From JBBDIM01 sp040880405 (GTDB taxonomy: Bacteria > Planctomycetota > Planctomycetia > Pirellulales > Pirellulaceae), in the NCBI GenBank assembly GCA_040880405.1, contig JBBDIM010000074.1, forward strand, positions 1 to 5,507: 5,507 nt of DNA, read 5' to 3'. The translations under genes were made by a program, and so were the position numbers. The notes beneath the pieces are model-generated. The model was not told where the DNA came from. It ran no database searches and was given only the letters and a program-made list of their open reading frames with translations. Below, piece after piece: positions 1 through 5,463 of the stretch. Position 1 is the stretch's first letter. Each line of letters opens with the position of its first letter.

Positions 1-54
1 CACGACGAGCATCAGCGCGAAGCTAATGGAGACGCGTTGAATTTGATTCCACAT
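1..54 (-). CDS. Probable LptC-like LPS export protein, N-terminus only (partial)
   Basis: Only the first 18 codons lie in the window; the gene runs off the left edge. It begins at the ATG at 54-52 and reads MWNQIQRVSISFALMLVV, a short polar start followed by the beginning of a hydrophobic stretch, as in an N-terminal membrane anchor. An in-frame TAA lies a little upstream with no ATG, GTG or TTG between, so this ATG is the first possible start. It lies 32 bases after the kdsC stop on the same strand. In many Gram-negative bacteria kdsD and kdsC are followed by lptC, whose product is a single-span inner-membrane protein passing LPS from LptBFG to LptA. The lptC identity therefore rests on gene order and the hydrophobic start, not on family motifs. 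No convincing Shine-Dalgarno sequence is visible. Confidence 0.45.
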   Translation of the reverse strand, partial: MWNQIQRVSISFALMLVV

Positions 55-86
55 CGATGATCGGCCAACGAAAAGGGGTTATTCGG

Positions 87-614
87 TTACTGGTATTCCT
101 GGATCACATCGTGCCAGGCTTTTTTCGCTTTCAAGATCAACTCAATCGTTTCGCGGACCGCGCCTCGACCGCCCGCCGCGGTGGTGACATAGTCCGCACC
201 TTCTTGGACCTCACCCGCCGCGTCTCCCACGGCGACACCCAGCCCCACTGCCTTGATCACCGGCAAGTCCGGCAGATCGTCTCCGATGTAGGCGACCTGC
301 TCCGGCGAAAGCTTCAGTTGCCGCATCACCTCTTCCACGACCGGTAGCTTTACCGCGACACCTTGCCGCACGATCTCGATCCCCAGCTCCACACTCCGCA
401 GCCGGACCACCTGCGAGTTCCGCCCGGTGATTAAACCGCAGCGATACCCCGCTTTGCGCCACAGCTTAATGCCCAGCCCATCGCGGATGTTGAACTGCTT
501 GGACTCGATCCCTTCGTTGCTGAAGCTCACCCCGCCGTCGGTCAGCACGCCATCGACATCGGTGAGTAGTAGCTCGATCGGTCGGCAGCGATCCTCAAGT
601 TTGTTTTTTTGCAT
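87..614 (-). CDS. kdsC: 3-deoxy-D-manno-octulosonate 8-phosphate phosphatase (KdsC, HAD family)
   Basis: This cytoplasmic enzyme hydrolyses Kdo 8-phosphate to Kdo and phosphate, the step before CMP-Kdo formation for lipopolysaccharide. The 175-residue protein has the small cap-less HAD layout of KdsC. Motif I is DVDGVLTDG (residues 19-27, nucleophile Asp19, general acid/base Asp21). Motif II is Thr63 in ITGR. Motif III is Lys89. Motif IV is GDDLPDLP (111-118). KdsC-typical FNIRDGLGI (41-49) and the C-terminal GGRGAVRE (148-155), which reaches into a neighbouring active site in the tetramer, are both present. Length is close to that of the E. coli enzyme. The ATG overlaps the kdsD TAA stop by one base (TAATG), indicating translational coupling, and a GGTGA element in the kdsD end may serve as ribosome binding site. 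The closest alternative is another HAD subfamily IIIC phosphatase, but motifs and neighbours favour KdsC. Confidence 0.93.
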   Translation of the reverse strand: MQKNKLEDRCRPIELLLTDVDGVLTDGGVSFSNEGIESKQFNIRDGLGIKLWRKAGYRCGLITGRNSQVVRLRSVELGIEIVRQGVAVKLPVVEEVMRQLKLSPEQVAYIGDDLPDLPVIKAVGLGVAVGDAAGEVQEGADYVTTAAGGRGAVRETIELILKAKKAWHDVIQEYQ

Positions 615-1732
615 TATCCCTGCTCACCCCCTGGGAAATGGACAATCATCCCCGCCGCCGATGGCTCGTCCGGCAAGTCGGTTCCACCCAGTTCCGTTGC
701 ACTGTCGAACTGCCCGACCAGATCGGTTACGTCAATCATCCCCAATGGTTCACCGCCGCGGCTCAAGACCGGTAATTCACTAATCTTAGCCGAAGCCAAC
801 CGCCGCACCGCCTCACCTACCCGTGTGCCCGCTTCAGTACACTTCGGGTTTCGCGTCATCACTTCACAGATCGGCCGCTGGAAATCGAGCACCCCCTCGG
901 CCGATTCAAACAGCCGCGCCAGGTCGCTATCGGTGAAGATTCCGGACAGCTTGCCACCGGCATCGGTCAGCATGATCGCGCCGCTCCGGCGGCCTGGTTG
1001 TTTCGATCCGCGGAAAATCTCGCGAATCGAGAGCTTTTCAGAAGAGACGCGGCATTGCTCCAGAGGCCGCATCACCTCTTCCACGAGTGCCAAGCGGCGT
1101 CCCAAACTTCCGCCGGGGTGATAGCGGGCGAAGTCTTCCGGCTGGAACCCGCGGGCCTGACTACAGGTAAGGGCCAACGCGTCTCCCAGGGCCATCATGG
1201 CTGTCGTGCTGGCGGTCGGGGCCAGGTTGTGTGGGCAGGCTTCCGTGATGCTGCCAAGCTCCAACACCACCTCGCAGGCCCGGCCGAGCGTGCTCTGGCT
1301 GTGGGCGGTGATGCCTACAATTGTCGCTCCGAGGCCGAGGACCAACGGGAGCAGGCGGACAATCTCTTCCGTCTCGCCACTTTGCGAGAGGACGAGGACC
1401 ACGTCGTGCTCGTCGACTCGGCCCAGGTCGCCATGGATCGCCTCGGCCGGGTGCAAAAAGTGACTGGGTGTTCCGGTGGAGGCGAACGTCGCGGCCAGCT
1501 TGGCTCCGACCAGCCCCGCCTTGCCCATCCCGGTGACGATCACGTCCCCCCGACAGGCCAAAATCCGATCGACCGCCGCGAGACACGAAGGCCCCAGCTT
1601 TGCGGCCACAGCGTTCAGGGTGGTCGCCTCCTGAACGATTACCTCTTGCGCCAAACGCAACCATTGATCGCGCGAAATGGCGGCAGGTTTGGCGGCGGGC
1701 AGATTGATGCGACGAAGCGCGGACAAATTCAT
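614..1732 (-). CDS. kdsD: D-arabinose 5-phosphate isomerase (KdsD/KpsF type, SIS plus two CBS domains)
   Basis: The enzyme interconverts ribulose 5-phosphate and arabinose 5-phosphate, the first committed step of Kdo synthesis, in the cytoplasm. Numbered from the ATG at 1732, the SIS domain spans about 32-210 with GMGKAG (68-73), TGTPS, EAIHGDLG, SQSGETEE, EACPHNLAPT and YHPGGSLG. Lys71, Glu123, Glu164 and His205 all align at one constant offset with the catalytic Lys59, Glu111, Glu152 and His193 of E. coli KdsD. Two CBS domains follow (about 217-276 with IFTDSDL, and 287-342 with IDVTDLV). A tail of about 30 residues (343-372) extends beyond the usual family end. Starts are also possible at ATG 1744 and GTG 1759. 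I prefer 1732 because AAGGA lies about 11 bases upstream, while the 1744 ATG has AAGG directly abutting it. It is first in the operon with kdsC. Confidence 0.93.
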   Translation of the reverse strand: MNLSALRRINLPAAKPAAISRDQWLRLAQEVIVQEATTLNAVAAKLGPSCLAAVDRILACRGDVIVTGMGKAGLVGAKLAATFASTGTPSHFLHPAEAIHGDLGRVDEHDVVLVLSQSGETEEIVRLLPLVLGLGATIVGITAHSQSTLGRACEVVLELGSITEACPHNLAPTASTTAMMALGDALALTCSQARGFQPEDFARYHPGGSLGRRLALVEEVMRPLEQCRVSSEKLSIREIFRGSKQPGRRSGAIMLTDAGGKLSGIFTDSDLARLFESAEGVLDFQRPICEVMTRNPKCTEAGTRVGEAVRRLASAKISELPVLSRGGEPLGMIDVTDLVGQFDSATELGGTDLPDEPSAAGMIVHFPGGEQG

Positions 1733-1815
1733 GACACAGGTCATCCTTGACGGAGTCACGCAAACAAGTTTAGGGTCCCACCATAAAATCCGAGCCGAGA
1801 AGCGGGGGCCGCCAG

Positions 1816-1844
1816 ATTCTACGGAGTTTCCCCAAATGACTCAA
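1816..1844 (-). promoter_or_regulatory. Sigma70-like promoter for the kdsD-kdsC operon
   Basis: On the minus strand a -35 box TTGAGT (1844-1839, 4 of 6 to consensus) and a -10 box TAGAAT (1821-1816, 5 of 6) are separated by exactly 17 bases. Transcription would begin near 1809, giving an untranslated leader of roughly 77 bases before the preferred kdsD start. It is placed and oriented correctly for the operon. It is a visual match only; no start-site data are available. Confidence 0.55.
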
Positions 1845-1883
1845 CAGAAACTCAAATTCGGGAACGATTTGGGCTTGGCTTTC

Positions 1884-1908
1884 GTCTCAATATGAGAACA
1901 ATGTCTCA
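1884..1908. promoter_or_regulatory. Candidate operator: three alternating TCTCA/TGAGA half-sites
   Basis: GTCTCA occurs at 1884-1889 and again at 1903-1908, 19 bases apart, with the inverted half TGAGA between them at 1893-1897. This gives two overlapping inverted repeats that share the middle half-site (TCTCA-3-TGAGA and TGAGA-6-TCTCA). The cluster begins about 40 bases upstream of the kdsD -35 box, where an activator could bind. Arms of five bases can arise by chance, so this is a weak candidate with no known regulator assigned. Confidence 0.25.
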
Positions 1909-2150
1909 GTCCGAACCTCCCCCGCCCACTCCGCGACCCGCCCGCTGTCAACTTCGAGCCAACTAAGTTTCCACGAAAACCGGGTGCTAGCAAGCGATTA
2001 CAACGATTTTTTCGATAAACCGCCAATTTTTACCGGAACTGGTTCGGTTTTTGCTTTGTTAAATCAGTGGACGAGAAGAGGCGCGCAATTTTTGGATATC
2101 CTGGTCGACTTGTTTCGGGGTGTTCCTTACGTCGACTTAGCCCTCCCATG

Positions 2151-2156
2151 AAGGGG
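2151..2156 (+). promoter_or_regulatory. Strong Shine-Dalgarno sequence of the pseudokinase gene
   Basis: AAGGGG lies seven bases before the ATG at 2164. This good spacing fixes the start of the long reading frame and argues against starts further inside the kinase-like domain. Confidence 0.75.
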
Positions 2157-2163
2157 AACACAG

Positions 2164-3891
2164 ATGGTAGATCTATCCCGTTTGGGGCCATTCGCCCTGG
2201 AGAACCGCCTGGGGAAAACCCAGTCGAGCCACGTGTATCAAGGTTTTCACCTGAAACAACGGCGGCAGGCGGCTATCCATATCCTCTCTCGTCATTACGT
2301 GGAAAACCCGCGGATGCGGCGTCGCCTGGAGCGGCGAAGCGTCGAGCTGCAGGCCCTGACCCATCCCAACATCGTCCGCTGCCACGGCGCGGGCATCGAT
2401 CAAGGGATCGCGTTTTTGGCCCTCGACTATGTCGATGGGGTCAGCCTCGAACAATATCTCGTGAAGCACTCCCACCTCCCTTGGGAGGCGGTCGTCCAGT
2501 TGGGTTTACAACTCGCCTCGGCCTGTTCCGCCGCGCATGAAAAGGGGATCCAGCACCTGCTAATCAGCCCCAGTCACGTGCTGCTCACCGGCAAGGGTTT
2601 AGAGGACTCCCGTGAAGAGGTCCGCGTGCTACTGACCAACTTCTGGGTCGAGCCCCGCTGGCGACGCTCGTCGTTATCCGCAATTCCGAAGTTCAAACGG
2701 GGTTATCTCTCTCCGGAACAAGTGAACGAGCCCGACACGGTCGGCCCGCAAAGCGATATCTTCTCGCTCGGCTGCGTCCTGTATGAAGCGGTCACCGGCA
2801 AATCGCCATTCGATCCGCTGGCCGACGGACAGCAGCGTTGGGCCCCGCCGGAGCGTCCCGCCTCGCTCGAACTGGAATGCCCTGTGTGGCTCGACCGGGT
2901 GATCATGCGTATGATCGAGATCGACCCCGCCTTGCGTCCTCCGACCATGGAGTCGGTCGCCTCCGGACTGCGTGAATCGCAGGATGCGGTGGCCCGCGGC
3001 ATGAGCGCATTGGAACACGCTTTGGTCGGCAACAACGGTCGCGAAAGCATCATCGATATCGGGGTCACGCGAACCGACGCCCAAAAGCTGCTCTCTCGCC
3101 CCAAGCGTCAGCCCCGCGGGCCGTTTTACGAACACCCGCTGTTTCTGGTGTTTTGCCTGCTGTTGGTCATGGCGGCGGTTGGTTGGGTCCTGCGGCCGAT
3201 GAACGACAAGCAACTGTTCGCCAAGGCGGAAGTGTTGATGCACACGAACGACTCTTCCCAATGGCACACCGCGGAGACGCAATACTTGCGGCCGCTGTTG
3301 GAACGGTATCCGGATAGCCCCTACGTCGACGAGGCGAGGACGTTTCTTGATGGCATCGAGATCGAACGCGCCGAGAACCGGCTTAGTCATACCCTTCGCT
3401 GGAAACGGGACTACCGCAGCGATGCCGAGCGGATGCTGGCCGAGGCCCGGAACATGCAAACGCTCAATAGCCATGTCGATGCTTGGCGAAAGTACGAGCA
3501 GATGGTCAGCGAGATGGAGGAAACCGGCGAGCAGCGCCCTTATCACTTGATCGCTCAGCAGGAACTCAAGGCCTTGGCCAAATTACAGGTTACCGGAGAT
3601 TTCCAAAAGGCGACCTTGGAGGACTACACGACCAAGGCCCAGGAACTGTACGACCGAGACAACAAGGAGGAGGCCCGCGAGATCTCGCGGCGGATCGTTT
3701 CGCTGTACGCGGAACACCCCGAGGCTCGGGACTGCGTGAAAGTCGCCCGTGACATCCTCCGCGAGGAGAGTGAAAAGGACGAATATTACGACGAGATGGA
3801 ACCGTCGCGGGCTGAACCGACTCGTCCCGCGGAACCCGCCCCGCCAGCCGACCAGGAACCGGAGAGCGACGTGACACCGATTGAGGTGTGA
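2164..3891 (+). CDS. Membrane-anchored Ser/Thr pseudokinase with extracytoplasmic TPR-like region
   Basis: The 575-residue protein has three parts. Residues 10 to about 270 follow the bacterial Hanks-type kinase fold, with HPNIV (67-71), AHEKGI, LSPEQV for the APE motif (182-187), SDIFSLGCVLYEAVTGKSPF (197-216) and RPP (258-260) all recognisable. The catalytic residues are gone: the glycine loop reads LGKTQSSHVY, the VAIK lysine is His39, the HRD aspartate is Leu133, the catalytic asparagine is His138 and the DFG aspartate is Asn159. Phosphotransfer is therefore unlikely, and the likely role is binding or scaffolding. A basic stretch (312-318) precedes one transmembrane helix (about 325-343), which places the kinase-like domain in the cytoplasm. 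Residues 348-533 are helical and TPR-like (LLERYPDSPYVDEA, SLYAEHPEA). The tail (534-575) is acidic and proline-rich. An intrinsic terminator follows, so the gene appears monocistronic. Its input and partners are unknown. Confidence 0.85.
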   Translation: MVDLSRLGPFALENRLGKTQSSHVYQGFHLKQRRQAAIHILSRHYVENPRMRRRLERRSVELQALTHPNIVRCHGAGIDQGIAFLALDYVDGVSLEQYLVKHSHLPWEAVVQLGLQLASACSAAHEKGIQHLLISPSHVLLTGKGLEDSREEVRVLLTNFWVEPRWRRSSLSAIPKFKRGYLSPEQVNEPDTVGPQSDIFSLGCVLYEAVTGKSPFDPLADGQQRWAPPERPASLELECPVWLDRVIMRMIEIDPALRPPTMESVASGLRESQDAVARGMSALEHALVGNNGRESIIDIGVTRTDAQKLLSRPKRQPRGPFYEHPLFLVFCLLLVMAAVGWVLRPMNDKQLFAKAEVLMHTNDSSQWHTAETQYLRPLLERYPDSPYVDEARTFLDGIEIERAENRLSHTLRWKRDYRSDAERMLAEARNMQTLNSHVDAWRKYEQMVSEMEETGEQRPYHLIAQQELKALAKLQVTGDFQKATLEDYTTKAQELYDRDNKEEAREISRRIVSLYAEHPEARDCVKVARDILREESEKDEYYDEMEPSRAEPTRPAEPAPPADQEPESDVTPIEV

Positions 3892-3947
3892 TTGTCCGGA
3901 TCGCGCCCGATTTAGCGAACGTACCGGCGATACGACCCGACCACCCT

Positions 3948-3981
3948 ACCCACCGGCATGAATTTCGCCGGTGGGTTTTTT
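3948..3981 (+). terminator. Intrinsic terminator after the pseudokinase gene
   Basis: A perfect 9-bp stem (CCCACCGGC at 3949-3957 with GCCGGTGGG at 3967-3975) encloses a 9-base loop and is followed at once by six T residues (3976-3981). A flanking A-T pair can extend the stem by one. It lies 57 bases after the pseudokinase stop and has the textbook Rho-independent form, separating that gene from the downstream acyltransferase gene. Confidence 0.92.
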
Positions 3982-3982
3982 A

Positions 3983-4012
3983 TTGCCCCCTTACCCGCGA
4001 TCGCCGCACAAT
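3983..4012 (+). promoter_or_regulatory. Weak candidate promoter for the acyltransferase gene
   Basis: Directly after the terminator, TTGCCC (3983-3988) and CACAAT (4007-4012) stand 18 bases apart, each matching four of six consensus bases. Because the terminator should block read-through, the downstream gene needs its own promoter in the 93 bases before its start. This is the best pair I could find there, but the match is poor. A 6-bp inverted repeat, CGCGAT (3996-4001) and ATCGCG (4011-4016), overlaps it. Confidence 0.2.
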
Positions 4013-4074
4013 CGCGAACTACATTTCTCTTGCCCCTCTTGTTCCGGCGGTTCCCCTAGGAAGTCACCGCGTCG

Positions 4075-5232
4075 ATGATCCGCGTAATCGAAATCAACGA
4101 AATTCCGCTGCTCTCGCACATCCGCGAGAACTGGGAACGACTGTGGCAAGAGACCCCCAGCAGCGGCTTCTTTCAAACCTTGCCCTGGCTCGAAACCTAC
4201 TGGAAACACTTCTCCGAGGGCAAGCGGCTTCGCGTGCTGTTGATTGTCGATGGTGAGACGATGATCGGGATCGTGCCGTTGGTGGTCACTTCGGAAAAAA
4301 CCAAGCTGGGGACCGTCCACGTGCTGACCTATCCGCTGGCCGACTGGGGTAATCAGTATGGCCCATTGGGTCGCAACCAAGGTCGTGTGCTGGAGATCGC
4401 CGCGACGCACATTCGCAACACCCCGCGCGACTGGGAGCTGTTCGATCTCCGCTGGATCGGCCCGCACGACCAAGCCGAAGCGATCACCCAAGCTGCCCTG
4501 GAAAGGGCCGGCCTGCCCAACCATTCCGGCACCTGGAGCGAAACCACCACGCTCCAGATGGAAGGGACCTGGGAGGACTACCTCCGCAGCCGCAGTCCCA
4601 AGATGCGGGCGGAGCTCCGCCGCATCCTTCGCAAAGTCCCGGTCGACGACGCGCTCCGGTTCGTCCGCTACCGTCCCGCCGGCGATGTCCGCCCAAGCGA
4701 AGTGAGTGAGTCCGATCCGCGGTGGAAACTGTTCGAGGACGCGGTGCAAATCGCCAGCCAAAGTTGGCAACACGATTCCACCACCGGTACCACGCTCTGC
4801 CACGAGGATGTCCGCCCATTTCTCGCAGAGGCCCACGCCGAAGCGGCCCGGCTCGGCATGCTCGACTTGTGCCTCTTGTACCATCAAGGCCAACCGGCCG
4901 CCTTCTGTTACAACTACCACGACACCCGCGGCAACCTGTTCGGCCTCCGCCGCGGCAACACCCAAGAGGCCCGGCGGCGTGGGCTGGGCAGCACCCTGAT
5001 GACGCTCATGCTGCACGACAGCTTCCAGCGGCAAGACAAATCGCTCGACCTGGGGCTCGGAGCGCTGCAAAGCAAACGCCGCTGGATGACCGACATCACG
5101 CGGATCGGCCGCTGCACCCACTACCCGGCCCACAACCCCAGGGTGCAACTGCTGCGGCTCAAACATTGGTGGAATGCCCACCACGGGCCTCAATCCAGCA
5201 AGGCCGAGATCACCAAGGTCACTACGGATTAA
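4075..5232 (+). CDS. GNAT-superfamily (FemAB/CelD-BcsL-like) acyltransferase
   Basis: The 385-residue protein fits the double-GNAT-fold group annotated as BioF2-like acetyltransferase or CelD/BcsL family. The N-terminal half has the family opening: WERLWQE, SSGFFQTLPWLETYWKHF (30-46), then a variable strand and IGIVPLVV (64-71). The second half begins with WEDYLRSRSPKMRAELRR (166-183). It continues with ASQSWQ (227-232), FLAEAHAEAARLGMLDLCLLYHQGQPAAFCYNY (249-281), RRGLGSTLM (301-309) as acyl-CoA-binding-like segment, and LDLGLGALQSKRRW (324-337), which matches the family's D-G-G-K-W signature. No signal peptide or membrane span is seen, so it is probably cytoplasmic. Relatives acylate sugars or amino acids, often in exopolysaccharide or envelope synthesis; the substrate here cannot be told. 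AGGAAG ends 11 bases before the chosen ATG, a somewhat long spacing. The gene lies behind a terminator and is probably transcribed alone. Confidence 0.8.
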   Translation: MIRVIEINEIPLLSHIRENWERLWQETPSSGFFQTLPWLETYWKHFSEGKRLRVLLIVDGETMIGIVPLVVTSEKTKLGTVHVLTYPLADWGNQYGPLGRNQGRVLEIAATHIRNTPRDWELFDLRWIGPHDQAEAITQAALERAGLPNHSGTWSETTTLQMEGTWEDYLRSRSPKMRAELRRILRKVPVDDALRFVRYRPAGDVRPSEVSESDPRWKLFEDAVQIASQSWQHDSTTGTTLCHEDVRPFLAEAHAEAARLGMLDLCLLYHQGQPAAFCYNYHDTRGNLFGLRRGNTQEARRRGLGSTLMTLMLHDSFQRQDKSLDLGLGALQSKRRWMTDITRIGRCTHYPAHNPRVQLLRLKHWWNAHHGPQSSKAEITKVTTD

Positions 5233-5264
5233 AGCCCATAGCGCCACGCCAATCGGTGCCCGCG

Positions 5265-5341
5265 CACGTCTTACGTAGCCACGGTCGCGTAGACCGTGGG
5301 GCCACGCGAGTTGCGTTCACCCCCAAGGCCACCCGGGTTAG
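5265..5341 (+). repeat. Extragenic direct repeat, copy 1 (77 bp)
   Basis: This copy matches the second copy at 5377-5454 base for base except for one missing G in the run after the hairpin. It carries a perfect hairpin (8-bp arms CCACGGTC 5279-5286 and GACCGTGG 5292-5299, 5-base loop), then a conserved non-palindromic stretch ending in ACCCGGGTTAG. It starts 32 bases after the acyltransferase stop. There is no T-run after the hairpin, so it is not an obvious intrinsic terminator. Confidence 0.9.
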
Positions 5342-5348
5342 CACTTCT

Positions 5349-5375
5349 CCCACGCTTTGGGCAAGCGTGGCTACG
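5349..5375 (-). repeat. Inverted palindromic module between the direct repeats
   Basis: Read on the minus strand, this 27-base module begins CGTAGCCACG and ends CGTGGG, exactly like the 27-base modules at 5274-5300 and 5386-5412 on the plus strand. Its inner stem differs (CTT pairing with AAG instead of GTC with GAC), yet pairing is perfect over 8 bp with a 5-base loop. It therefore looks like a variant of the same repeat family in opposite orientation, as in REP/BIME clusters. Confidence 0.8.
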
Positions 5376-5376
5376 A

Positions 5377-5454
5377 CACGTCTTACGTAGCCACGGTCGC
5401 GTAGACCGTGGGGGCCACGCGAGTTGCGTTCACCCCCAAGGCCACCCGGGTTAG
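5377..5454 (+). repeat. Extragenic direct repeat, copy 2 (78 bp)
   Basis: This copy is identical to copy 1 apart from one extra G (run at 5410-5414). It begins 112 bases after the start of copy 1. Its hairpin has arms CCACGGTC (5391-5398) and GACCGTGG (5404-5411). The 35 bases between the two copies contain the inverted module. The near identity points to recent duplication or to continuing homogenisation. Confidence 0.9.
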
Positions 5455-5463
5455 ATCGGGATA

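Larger units (their letters stand above)
1733..2163. other. Divergent intergenic region between kdsD and the pseudokinase gene
   Basis: These 431 bases separate the two divergent genes. I see no credible coding frame: the small frames here are short, overlap the neighbours and show no recognisable protein. The region is more AT-rich than the flanking genes, with runs of T and A around 2006-2065. It holds the kdsD promoter, a cluster of TCTCA/TGAGA half-sites at 1884-1908, an imperfect palindrome at 2032-2048 and a repeated GTCGACTT octamer at 2104-2111 and 2131-2138. No convincing plus-strand -35/-10 pair was found for the pseudokinase gene. Its promoter may lie in the AT-rich stretch but cannot be fixed by eye. 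Confidence 0.6.

Noticed and set aside
998..1750. Plus-strand open frame of 250 codons opposite kdsD
   Set aside because: kdsD has all catalytic residues and both CBS domains on the other strand. This frame is its antisense shadow.
1841..2026. Small minus-strand frame of 61 codons in the divergent intergenic region
   Set aside because: No ribosome binding site, no recognisable protein, and it overlaps the kdsD promoter -35 box. The region is better explained as regulatory.
2067..2540. Plus-strand frame starting upstream of the pseudokinase gene
   Set aside because: It is in another frame from the 575-codon gene, lacks a ribosome binding site and shows no domain. The AAGGGG at 2151 serves the start at 2164.
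2674..3546. Minus-strand open frame of 290 codons opposite the pseudokinase gene
   Set aside because: No domain is recognisable, the composition is that of an antisense shadow (rich in Arg, His, Gln), and no ribosome binding site or promoter supports it.
2164..3891. Active Ser/Thr protein kinase
   Set aside because: The overall fold fits, but the lysine, both catalytic aspartates and the asparagine are all replaced, so an active-kinase label is not supported by the sequence.
3991..5247. Long minus-strand open frame of 418 codons opposite the acyltransferase gene
   Set aside because: It lies antisense to a gene with clear family signatures. Its translation is rich in Gly, Arg, Val and His with no recognisable domain, a typical mirror frame in GC-rich coding DNA. 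It would also run through the terminator region.
5279..5299. Intrinsic terminator of the acyltransferase gene
   Set aside because: The hairpin is strong but is followed by a G-run and no T-tract, and it is part of a repeated module, so it does not have the form of a Rho-independent terminator.
5265..5454. CRISPR array
   Set aside because: There are only two long copies of 77/78 bp with internal hairpins and one 35-base interval that itself contains an inverted copy of the hairpin module. No cas gene is present.
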